A DNA stretch of 24,681 bases. Origin: a virus. The first letter of the stretch is position 1. Each line of letters opens with the position of its first letter. Below the pieces are notes generated by a model. It did not search any database and was not told where the DNA came from. It saw nothing but the letters and a program-made list of their open reading frames with translations. Positions 16,266-21,563 of this stretch are shown here, piece after piece. Position numbers and translations under genes: made by a program. Where the stretch lies: the IMG/VR virus record IMGVR_UViG_3300013006_000125, positions 1 through 24,681 of that record; one strand, written 5' to 3'.

Positions 16266-16507
16266 GGCCCCCTACTCTTATATCGTTGATGATCATTAGC
16301 CCCTGATCGTATGATATCATGTTTTTCTGGAACGTACATTTCTCCGTCGATAATATGATTGAACGTACGCGGCTTGGCCACCGGGTCCATGCGGACGTAA
16401 GACTCCTCCCTGAGTATTTTTGAACGTCTTACAGGGTCCAATGAGTCAAGTAATTCTCGTAATTCTTTGTCCTGCGCCATCTGGCGCTTGCTGTTAAAGC
16501 CGGTCAT
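16262..16507 (-). CDS. hypothetical small phage protein
   Basis: An 81-residue charged protein without recognised domain: MTGFNSKRQMAQDKELRELL, then LDPVRRSKILREESYVRMDP and a tail NDHQRYKSRGP. It is rich in Arg, Lys and Asp and largely helical. AGAGAGAA before the ATG may act as a weak Shine-Dalgarno, and the start overlaps the previous stop (ATGA), as does its own stop with the zinc-finger gene. Assigned as real because of coupling on both sides, not by homology. Confidence 0.5.
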   Translation of the reverse strand: MTGFNSKRQMAQDKELRELLDSLDPVRRSKILREESYVRMDPVAKPRTFNHIIDGEMYVPEKHDIIRSGANDHQRYKSRGP

Positions 16508-16686
16508 AGTTCTCTCTCTTTCAGCATGGCATCTGCAATGCTGTATGCAATCTCAGCAATATGGCTATTGGAATATCCTCCAACAGTTTCAATAGTTAAC
16601 AGGCCCTGCATAGCCAACCCTGCAAAGTAGTCACGCAAGGTCATGCCCGTTTCGTCAGTGCGGTGGGGGTTAGGGAATGCTTTCAT
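16504..16686 (-). CDS. small phage protein of the 'MTLRDYFA' type
   Basis: A 60-residue protein, MKAFPNPHRTDETGMTLRDY... ending in IADAMLKEREL. The block GMTLRDYFAGLAMQGLL plus a C-terminal 'AY-IADAML-ER' helix is a recurrent small phage and prophage family of unknown function. The start is placed at ATG 16686, not at 16782: the extra 32 residues would be out of frame with a membrane-protein gene (16683-16802) whose TGA overlaps this ATG. A weak GGTGGG lies upstream. Confidence 0.6.
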   Translation of the reverse strand: MKAFPNPHRTDETGMTLRDYFAGLAMQGLLTIETVGGYSNSHIAEIAYSIADAMLKEREL

Positions 16687-16802
16687 GATTTTGCCCACCA
16701 GTAGCCTATGCACATCATACCGAAGCTGAATACTCCTAATAGAGCCAGCATCGTCCACACGCCAGCCGCGAATGCGACCCATAGTGATTTATCATCGTCC
16801 AA
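16683..16802 (-). CDS. tiny membrane protein with TTG start
   Basis: A 39-residue protein, MDDDKSLWVAFAAGVWTMLA then LLGVFSFGMMCIGYWWAKS, a single long hydrophobic helix with three acidic residues at the start and Lys near the end. The TTG start has a perfect GAGGAG six nt upstream, located inside the preceding gene's coding end. Its TGA overlaps the ATG of the MTLRDYFA gene. The Shine-Dalgarno, coupling and clean membrane profile make it credible. Function is unknown. Confidence 0.55.
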   Translation of the reverse strand: MDDDKSLWVAFAAGVWTMLALLGVFSFGMMCIGYWWAKS

Positions 16803-16983
16803 AATATTTCTCCTCAAGCACGGTTAATCCCTGTATTTCTTTTGTCTTTACATCCACGGGCGTAGCAAACACCTTGTCTTTGTAGCGCCACCAGCGTTCT
16901 GTGCGGGAGACGTTGTAGACGGGGATTGCATATCCCGCGTCGTATATTTCTTGCAGTGTTGCTTTTTGTTCTGATTTACCCAT
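16792..16983 (-). CDS. hypothetical small basic phage protein
   Basis: A 63-residue protein beginning MGKSEQKATLQEIYDAGYA with strong Shine-Dalgarno AAGGAGG six nt before the ATG. The middle, VYNVSRTERWWRYKDKVF, is aromatic and basic; the end is TVLEEKYFGR. It may be a small beta-rich fold, but I do not recognise it. The stop overlaps the start of the TTG membrane gene by 11 nt, and the upstream gene stops 11 nt before its ATG. Confidence 0.6.
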   Translation of the reverse strand: MGKSEQKATLQEIYDAGYAIPVYNVSRTERWWRYKDKVFATPVDVKTKEIQGLTVLEEKYFGR

Positions 16984-16994
16984 ACTGCACCTCC

Positions 16995-17414
16995 TTAATG
17001 CACGATCACAGCGTCGGTGAATTTCACGATATTGACGAATCCGGCGTCTTCGCGACTCTTAAACCCCTCAGGCCAATGCCCAATGTAGGGCACTGTCTGA
17101 CCGATTTTACCAGCATACCACATGAGGGGGTCACTGCATTGGGTGATCAAGAGCTTGCGCTTGGACGTGTCTGGGAGCCTCTCGACGGGTGTCGGGCTAT
17201 GTCGGGTCGGGTCGGGGGTCCAGAGGGTCTGGACGATACTGGGAGAGTAGGCGTGCGGGGTATCGGGACGGGTCAGAGGAGCGGCAAGAAGCCACCGATC
17301 CCCGAGTAGCCGAATCGAACGAATCCAAGCCCGTTGATTGTGGCGATTCTGGGTGCGAGAGACGAGATCGTTGTTGTAATAATGCCTTGCGCGGGTAAGC
17401 ATATTGGTCTTCAT
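16995..17414 (-). CDS. two-part phage protein, 'RSIRLLGDRWLLA' domain plus 'SREDAGFVNIV' domain
   Basis: A 139-residue protein; the start MKTNMLTRARHYYNNDL is chosen because AGGAG lies 5 nt before it. Residues about 1-48 match a tiny phage family (basic, NQRAWIRSIRLLGDRWLLA). Residues about 95-139 (MWYAGKIGQTVPYIGHW ... SREDAGFVNIVKFTDAVIV) match another small phage domain usually found alone. They are joined by a Pro/Thr/Arg-rich low-complexity linker whose DNA is G-rich and shares the 15-mer GGGGTCCAGAGGGTC with the non-coding region at 21183. It may be a fusion of two accessory proteins. Functions are unknown. Confidence 0.55.
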   Translation of the reverse strand: MKTNMLTRARHYYNNDLVSRTQNRHNQRAWIRSIRLLGDRWLLAAPLTRPDTPHAYSPSIVQTLWTPDPTRHSPTPVERLPDTSKRKLLITQCSDPLMWYAGKIGQTVPYIGHWPEGFKSREDAGFVNIVKFTDAVIVH

Positions 17415-17440
17415 GATAACTCCTATTGAAACTATGGGGC

Positions 17441-17457
17441 GGCACCTTACGGGTGCC
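17441..17457 (-). other. intercistronic hairpin
   Basis: Perfect 6-bp stem GGCACC/GGTGCC around a 5-nt loop, in the 58-nt gap between two accessory genes. There is no T tract, so it is an RNA-processing or stability hairpin rather than a classic terminator. Confidence 0.5.
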
Positions 17458-17472
17458 AATCGTTACCGAATA

Positions 17473-18372
17473 TTACGCTTCGGCTGTCGCTGGGGCGGCT
17501 GCAGCTTTCAGCACTGCTTTCGCTTCACGGGCTGCTTTCGCTAGAGCGACGCGTTCAGCTTTCGCGGCTGCTTTTTCCACGATCGAGACGCTGGAATCTA
17601 GGTCGTTCACCTCGACGTACTCACGGATCGTCTCAATGGTGAGATGACCTTTGCGCAGTGCTCCACGCATCTTGTTACGCAGGTTCATCGACTGCTGTCC
17701 GACGTTGAGGTGAGTGTACGGGTTCACCTCTAGCTCTAGCACGGCTTTCGCAGTCTGAATGACGCCATTCGGGGTCACGCCGTCGAGCACCTGAGCGAGT
17801 TCATCGTTCGAGCGAAGCTGACCGGTGACGCCTTTCACGTAGACTCCCTGCTTCACGCGATCAGCCAGAGCCAGCATGGACCCGACGTATTTACGAGTGC
17901 CGTCCGGGTTCAGCGCTTCCAGACGGGCTGCGCGTTCAGCCTTGGCTGCTTCCCGTTCTTCCTTCGTGGCAGTCACCTTGGCCAGCTTCGCGGCTTCTTT
18001 TTCGGCCTTCAATGCGGCTGCGGCTTCCAGCTTCGCGGCTTTCGCTGCGATCTTCGCTGCGGCTTTTTCAGCCGCTATTTCTTGTCGGGTCGGTTCCTGC
18101 ACGGGTGAGGGATTCAGGGTTTCAGTGTAGCCCTCTTCGTTCGTGAACGATTCAGCTGCGGGCTTGGATTTGCGGGTCATAGTGACTTCCTTAGGAATAG
18201 CTCCATATGGAGCGGGGTTGAAAACGGAGAATCCCGAGTGTATACCAGCTGGGGGGCTATTGTCAAGATCGTCGGACACAATGTTCACGGTGCCTTCAAT
18301 GGTGTCTGGGTCCGGTATCGGTCGCCCAGTCCTGCTGTTGATCATCCGGACGCGTTTACGTTCATTAGCCAT
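17473..18372 (-). CDS. Ala/Lys-rich early protein with 'HLNVGQQSMNLRNK' domain; two in-frame starts
   Basis: The frame gives 299 residues from ATG 18372 (AAGGAGG five nt upstream) or 235 residues from ATG 18180 (AAGGAAG five nt upstream, with its own promoter at 18239-18266). The short form begins MTRKSKPAAE. The middle (about 70-150 in the long form's numbering plus 50) is an Ala/Lys/Glu coiled coil with repeats like EAAKAERAARLEALN. A globular domain near the end has YVGSMLALADRVKQGVYV and NPYTHLNVGQQSMNLRNKMR, shared with the 190-residue gene at 19993-20565. A basic Ala/Lys tail closes it. The basic, nucleoid-protein-like composition suggests DNA binding (inference). The 64 extra residues of the long form are unlike the rest. 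Confidence 0.65.
   Translation of the reverse strand: MANERKRVRMINSRTGRPIPDPDTIEGTVNIVSDDLDNSPPAGIHSGFSVFNPAPYGAIPKEVTMTRKSKPAAESFTNEEGYTETLNPSPVQEPTRQEIAAEKAAAKIAAKAAKLEAAAALKAEKEAAKLAKVTATKEEREAAKAERAARLEALNPDGTRKYVGSMLALADRVKQGVYVKGVTGQLRSNDELAQVLDGVTPNGVIQTAKAVLELEVNPYTHLNVGQQSMNLRNKMRGALRKGHLTIETIREYVEVNDLDSSVSIVEKAAAKAERVALAKAAREAKAVLKAAAAPATAEA
18200..18213 (-). repeat. 14-bp perfect palindrome in the leader of the Ala/Lys-rich gene
   Basis: GCTCCATATGGAGC lies about 20-33 nt after the predicted start of transcription from the 18239-18266 promoter and just before the AAGGAAG ribosome site. It could be an operator or an RNA hairpin next to the ribosome site. Confidence 0.55.
18239..18266 (-). 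promoter_or_regulatory. sigma-70 promoter inside the long reading frame
   Basis: On the minus strand a perfect TTGACA is followed after 16 nt by TGG TATACA, an extended -10. Transcripts would begin near 18232 and carry only the MTRKSKP start, giving the short protein. Confidence 0.7.
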
Positions 18373-18416
18373 GGGATCCTCCTTAAGTATGGCGATTGCA
18401 GATTGGAGTAGGAGAT

Positions 18417-18432
18417 CCTCCCGTGTGGGAGG
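18417..18432 (-). other. intercistronic hairpin
   Basis: Perfect CCTCCC/GGGAGG stem with a 4-nt loop, directly after the 81-residue gene stop. No T tract follows. Similar hairpins stand at 17441 and 19953 in the same operon. Confidence 0.45.
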
Positions 18433-18442
18433 GTCGTTCAGT

Positions 18443-18688
18443 TTAAGCCGTCGCACGGAGCACATGGTCTTTAAGGGTCACGCCTCCTGCTTTGATCATT
18501 ACACCGATCATAGTCTGGTAGGTGTCCAAGTCCATATGGCCCATGAGCATCGCGTAGAGGTGGCCAGAGGGGATGCCTTGGGGTCCGGACGACGCGATGA
18601 CTTCTTGGATGGCGTCGAGTACGGGCTTTACTCGCTCGAATCTCTCAGATTCTAGTAGTGCGCGGGTCTGGGGGATTGAATGGGTCAT
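18443..18688 (-). CDS. small helical phage protein, winged-helix-like
   Basis: An 81-residue protein beginning MTHSIPQTRALLESERF. The core RVKPVLDAIQEVIASSG, GIPSGHLYAMLMGHMDLDTYQTM... and KAGGVTLKDHVLRA has the spacing of a helix-turn-helix or winged helix: a helix, 'GIPSGHLYAMLM' turn, a helix, then a short strand 'VTLKDHVLRA'. Related phage proteins of unknown role are common. The start has AAGGAG five nt upstream, and its ATG overlaps the previous gene's stop. DNA binding is an inference. Confidence 0.55.
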   Translation of the reverse strand: MTHSIPQTRALLESERFERVKPVLDAIQEVIASSGPQGIPSGHLYAMLMGHMDLDTYQTMIGVMIKAGGVTLKDHVLRATA

Positions 18689-18891
18689 GTCAACTCCTTG
18701 GTTACTACTCGGGTGGCTATTTGGCTGCTTCCGTCCATCATCATTGCAGCGGTATGTGCAGCTTCCATCGCATCCTCTAGTGCCAACGGGTCTTCGCTAT
18801 GCACGATGCAGGAATAAATGCCGCCGTGATTAGCGGCGTGTTCCCATGATGTGTACTGATCTAGGTTGTACATCTGAATAAAAGTGTTCAT
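18685..18891 (-). CDS. hypothetical small phage protein
   Basis: A 68-residue protein, MNTFIQMYNLDQYTSWEHAA..., with a His/Met-rich helical middle (EDAMEAAHTAAMMMDG) and the end VVTKELT. No family recognised. AAAGGAAC precedes the ATG, and both ends overlap neighbours by ATGA. The last codons KELT are formed by the next gene's Shine-Dalgarno, the same solution used one gene upstream. Confidence 0.5.
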   Translation of the reverse strand: MNTFIQMYNLDQYTSWEHAANHGGIYSCIVHSEDPLALEDAMEAAHTAAMMMDGSSQIATRVVTKELT

Positions 18892-19202
18892 GTCAGTTCC
18901 TTTGGTATTTCAATTTCGTCGCCCAGCTTGGAAGCTACGTAGCAGCGCATTGCTGCAATCAGCGGTGTGTCGGCTTTTTGGGTGTACTCAGGTAAATTCA
19001 TCGCTCTGATGCGGTATCTACCGTGGTGTGCGACCCACCCATAAAATGTCACACTCAGATCAATCTTTTCCCGCTCAATAATCGGCCCACCTTGTGCCCA
19101 GTCGGTTGAGTATTCGTATGGGGAATAGCCCTCGCATTCGCCGTGTATCGCGTAATGCACCGCCCAGTTAAGGGCGGCGCCGGTCAGTTCATTTGTTTTC
19201 AT
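18888..19202 (-). CDS. NinX-like protein (DUF2591 type)
   Basis: A 104-residue protein; the start is set at MKTNELTGAALNWAVHYA, the well-known opening of the phage NinX / DUF2591 family, rather than 26 codons further upstream. A conserved-looking middle has EYSTDWAQGGPIIERE and the C-terminus DTPLIAAMRCYVASKLGDE, again as in the family. Homologues sit in the nin region of lambdoid phages such as P22; the function is unknown. GGAG stands 9 nt upstream, at the end of a tiny membrane-protein gene whose TGA is 2 nt before the ATG. Its stop overlaps the next ATG. Confidence 0.78.
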   Translation of the reverse strand: MKTNELTGAALNWAVHYAIHGECEGYSPYEYSTDWAQGGPIIEREKIDLSVTFYGWVAHHGRYRIRAMNLPEYTQKADTPLIAAMRCYVASKLGDEIEIPKELT

Positions 19203-19204
19203 GT

Positions 19205-19318
19205 TCAAGTGCTCCACCAGATTACGAGAGCGAGTGCCAAGACTGCGCCGATCAGGGATGCCAGTAATGCGTCGAGCCATGCGCGACGTTCGTGGGATTG
19301 CTTGTAGTGGGATCTCAT
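19205..19318 (-). CDS. tiny membrane protein
   Basis: A 37-residue protein, MRSHYKQSHERRAWLDAL then LASLIGAVLALALVIWWST, with a basic N-terminus and one hydrophobic helix, so N-in topology is expected. AGGAG stands 8 nt before the ATG. It is the first gene after the promoter at 19353-19382, so it heads the accessory operon. Function is unknown; such peptides occur in early operons of many phages. Confidence 0.6.
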   Translation of the reverse strand: MRSHYKQSHERRAWLDALLASLIGAVLALALVIWWST

Positions 19319-19352
19319 TTGGGGAACTCCTATGGTCTATTGATGGGACTCG

Positions 19353-19382
19353 ATTCTATCACGTCCACGGCAGGCCCGTCTA
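19353..19382 (-). promoter_or_regulatory. sigma-70-like promoter of the accessory operon
   Basis: TAGACG (-35), 18 nt, then extended -10 TGA TAGAAT on the minus strand. The TAGACGGGCC block and 18-nt spacer match the promoter at 14317-14346. A transcript would start near 19346 and pass through the small membrane gene and NinX. Confidence 0.6.
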
Positions 19383-19395
19383 GGTACTGCCGTGG
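19365..19395. repeat. 9-bp perfect inverted repeat around the -35 box
   Basis: CCACGGCAG and CTGCCGTGG face each other across 13 nt that contain the -35 element of the promoter. This is a good candidate operator; it could also form a hairpin at the end of the upstream gene's transcript, though no T tract follows. Confidence 0.6.
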
Positions 19396-19404
19396 GGTCT
19401 TCCG

Positions 19405-19905
19405 TCACTCTTCGCAGACTAGCTGGTATGTGGGTACCTCCCGAATTTCTGTGCCCGTCTGGACCTTTCGGCAGGTCGCGTTTGGCGCGTCAATAAGCTT
19501 GGCCGTGAAGGTGATATTGACTTGGACGGTCCCAGTGACGATATTCGCCGGACGTTTGAACTCGAATACTCGGTCTGCCGACAATTCAGTCGCCCGATCG
19601 GTGGATTTCTCGACGTCAAACCCAGCTTCCAGCAGCGATCGCATCAACGCGGGGGCAATACCCTCTTTCATGCTGGTCACGTCGTGGACGATCGAGATTT
19701 GGAGAATGACCGACTGAGACCAGAGGCAGACATTGGTCCATGCATACGGGCTGACGTCGGGATAGCGAGCTAAAACGGCATTCAAGAATTTCGTCGTCTT
19801 CGTCAACGATTTCTGGCTTTTCCGTACGATCGCTAGTTCGCGCTTGTAGTATTCGATGGACTGGACTCTGGTGTTGATCAGGTCGGCAGTGTTCAAGGTG
19901 GTCAT
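19405..19905 (-). CDS. hypothetical phage protein
   Basis: A 166-residue protein with no recognised family. The N-terminal half is helical (IEYYKRELAIVRKSQKSLTK) with a basic stretch; the middle has RYPDVSPYAWTNVCLWSQSV; the C-terminal half looks beta-rich (VFEFKRPANIVTGTVQVNIT) and ends in TYQLVCEE. The 5' leader CATAGCACATAGAA just before the ATG is shared with the neighbouring 190-residue gene, so the two genes may share translational control. It has no obvious promoter of its own. Confidence 0.55.
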   Translation of the reverse strand: MTTLNTADLINTRVQSIEYYKRELAIVRKSQKSLTKTTKFLNAVLARYPDVSPYAWTNVCLWSQSVILQISIVHDVTSMKEGIAPALMRSLLEAGFDVEKSTDRATELSADRVFEFKRPANIVTGTVQVNITFTAKLIDAPNATCRKVQTGTEIREVPTYQLVCEE

Positions 19906-19952
19906 GGTGTGGTCTTTCTATGTGCTATGTCGGGTTTGCGGAATGCTCCCGT

Positions 19953-19983
19953 CTCTGACCCCCCTTTTGCGGGAGGGGCAGAG
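19953..19983 (-). other. GC-rich intercistronic hairpin
   Basis: CTCTG/CAGAG and CCCC/GGGG pair with a one-base bulge around an A/T-containing loop. It lies between the 190- and 166-residue genes. No T tract follows, so termination is uncertain; it may instead tune expression of the second gene. Confidence 0.5.
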
Positions 19984-19992
19984 GCTGGGTCA

Positions 19993-20565
19993 TTAGGCTG
20001 TCGTCTCTTCGTCTTGGACCTGCTCGACTGCTTCGATCAGGACGCCGACGCCGAATTCCTCGCGCTTGAAGCAGCCGCGCAGCTTATTGCGCAGATTCAT
20101 CGACTGCTGACCGACGTTCAAGTGGGCGTAGGGGTTCGCGGGGAGTGCCATCGCGATGATGCAAGCTCGGATGACCTGAGCGGGAGCGAGGGAGCCGAGG
20201 ATCGTCGCGACTTGATCGCCACAGCATGGCTGTCCGTTCGCTGCCTTCTGATACGCGCCCTGCGCCAGACGTTCACGCAGGCGGAGCATGGGACCCTGAT
20301 ATCCGGTGGCTTCTTCGTCTTCGCCGTCTTCGCCGTCTTCGTCATCATCTTGTCCGTCTTCGTCATCTTGTCCGTCAAGCTCTTCGCCCAACGTCTCGGC
20401 GTCATCGATATAGTCTTGGCGTCCTTGGGTGGCGTCGGCACGGCTGATGCTTTCGCCATTGCTGAGCTTGACCCAGCGCCCCTTGATGGACTCGATCGTG
20501 ACGATTTCGCCGTCGATGACGAGCATCTGGCCAGCTTGGATGGTGGTGGTGTTCTGTGCGTTCAT
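19993..20565 (-). CDS. early protein with acidic run and 'HLNVGQQSMNLRNK' domain
   Basis: A 190-residue protein, first gene of the minus-strand block. Residues 1-45 look like a small beta-barrel (GQMLVIDGEIVTIESIKGRW). Residues about 52-85 are a very acidic Asp/Glu/Gly run (LDGQDDEDGQDDDEDG and onwards) encoded by imperfect 9-12 nt repeats. The C-terminal domain (GPMLRLRERLAQGAY ... NPYAHLNVGQQSMNLRNKLR) is paralogous to that of the 17473-18372 gene. An acidic stretch could imitate DNA or bind basic proteins (inference). A strong promoter lies about 60 nt upstream, and AAGGAT precedes the ATG. Confidence 0.65.
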   Translation of the reverse strand: MNAQNTTTIQAGQMLVIDGEIVTIESIKGRWVKLSNGESISRADATQGRQDYIDDAETLGEELDGQDDEDGQDDDEDGEDGEDEEATGYQGPMLRLRERLAQGAYQKAANGQPCCGDQVATILGSLAPAQVIRACIIAMALPANPYAHLNVGQQSMNLRNKLRGCFKREEFGVGVLIEAVEQVQDEETTA

Positions 20566-20631
20566 GGTGGTATCCTTCTATGTGCTATGGGTGGCGGTAT
20601 TGCCGGTGAGCCTCTTGCATCTCTGGGTTCT

Positions 20632-20660
20632 ATTTTATCGCGGTGTCAACCCCCTGTCAA
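20632..20660 (-). promoter_or_regulatory. strong sigma-70 promoter at the head of the minus-strand block
   Basis: TTGACA, 17 nt, TAAAAT on the minus strand: a near-consensus promoter. A second TTGACA lies inside the spacer. It opens the leftward early transcription unit beginning with the 190-residue gene. Confidence 0.8.
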
Positions 20661-20787
20661 GCATAAGCGTTTTTATAGCGAGAGAAAAGTCGATAGTCGG
20701 GGACTATGACCCAATGATGAAGGGGTCTACTGAAAAAATGCGCGACATGGGCGTGCACGCGTAGCAAGACTCGTGCCAGCTTTCAAG

Positions 20788-20803
20788 TGTTTCACGTGGA
20801 ACA
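20788..20803. other. parS site 1 (ParB/Spo0J target)
   Basis: TGTTTCACGTGGAACA, a 16-mer equal to the reverse complement of the Bacillus subtilis parS sequence and within the bacterial parS consensus. Site 2 at 20930 is its exact reverse complement, but flanks differ, which suggests selection on the core. No parB gene was seen in the window. Confidence 0.85.
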
Positions 20804-20876
20804 GACCCTCAGGAAGGTATCTCCGTGGTATCTCCCTTGCATCGTCTTGGACTGGGCTATGTCGATACCGACTCGA

Positions 20877-20911
20877 ACGATAGGTCTTGGACGATAGGTC
20901 TTGGACGATAG
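20877..20911. repeat. 14-bp tandem repeat, 2.5 copies
   Basis: The unit ACGATAGGTCTTGG occurs at 20877-20890 and 20891-20904, followed by a partial copy. It lies between the two parS sites. The word GTCTTGGAC also occurs at 20845. Confidence 0.8.
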
Positions 20912-20929
20912 AAGGTGAACGGGCGACGA

Positions 20930-20945
20930 TGTTCCACGTGAAACA
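20930..20945. other. parS site 2 (ParB/Spo0J target)
   Basis: TGTTCCACGTGAAACA, identical to the canonical Bacillus subtilis parS and found near the origin of most bacterial chromosomes. It is inverted relative to site 1 with 126 bp between them. Confidence 0.85.
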
Positions 20946-21196
20946 GCCGTGACCCCCTCCTACTGCAGGGACGAAGAATGAAGGGTCCCCGATATGCCGC
21001 AGAACTGGCACGCTTCTTGCCAGATATTCCCCCTCCAGACCCCTCCTGCTGTCGGGGGTTCCCCCTCCTAGGCCAAGGGTCATGGCCCCTATTCGACCCT
21101 CCTATCCCCTCTGACCCACTCCTATATCGAAGATAGTGTGGAGGGGGGAGGAGGTTCTGGACGCAGAGAGACGTGTCTCGTCGGGGTCCAGAGGGT

Positions 21197-21563
21197 CGAT
21201 AGGAGCGGGTGGAGTGGGGTAGGAGGGTAGGAGGGGGGGATCCCCTAGTCTGGAACGTGGAACACGCAGTCCTTGGCCCATGGAACACGTTGCGTGAAAC
21301 CAACATGGTGTTGCGTGAAACCAACATATATATAGGGAGGTGGGGGTGCAAGGTCCTTCTCGACAGCGATGCCGTATATTCGCAGATTCCTTTCTACACT
21401 ACAAAAATTCAAGGTCCATGAAACACAGTACATACCCTCCGGTATATTTTCCGCGATATAATACCCTCTTCGCGCTATTTACATATTTTCCGGAAAAACA
21501 AATATTCTAAAATTCATGAAACACGAGATACCCCCTCTCATACCACTCTACCCGCTCCTATCG
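21197..21563. repeat. 21-bp inverted repeat pair (one mismatch)
   Basis: 21197-21217 and 21543-21563 are inverted copies with one mismatch; core CGATAGGAGCGGGT. A third, shorter copy related to the first lies at 21648-21663 and could pair with the second. Confidence 0.7.
21256..21525 (+). repeat. six direct CRTGRAAC motifs (parS half-site-like)
   Basis: CRTGRAAC begins at 21256, 21279, 21293, 21314, 21417 and 21515, all in the same orientation, most followed by AC or C. The same 8-mer is half of each parS site. Two copies lie in an 18-bp direct repeat, GTTGCGTGAAACCAACAT, at 21289-21306 and 21310-21327 (21-bp period). Confidence 0.65.

Noticed and set aside
16504-16782. Longer start for the MTLRDYFA-type protein
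   Set aside because: The extra N-terminus overlaps an out-of-frame membrane gene with a better ribosome site, and ATG 16686 fits the family start.
17473-18465. Start at 18465 for the Ala/Lys-rich gene
   Set aside because: It would overlap the end of the 81-residue gene and lacks a ribosome site; ATG 18372 has AAGGAGG.
19909-20709. 266-codon plus-strand frame opposite the 190-residue gene
   Set aside because: It arises from the complement of the acidic Asp/Glu repeat; the minus-strand frame has promoter, ribosome site and a paralogue.
20877-21327. CRISPR-like array
   Set aside because: Repeats are too short, tandem or unevenly spaced, without unique spacers or cas genes.
20727-21351. Open frames on the minus strand in the repeat region
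   Set aside because: Low-complexity Arg/Ser/Pro/Gly products from C/G-rich repeats, no ribosome sites, and they run through the parS and hexamer repeats.
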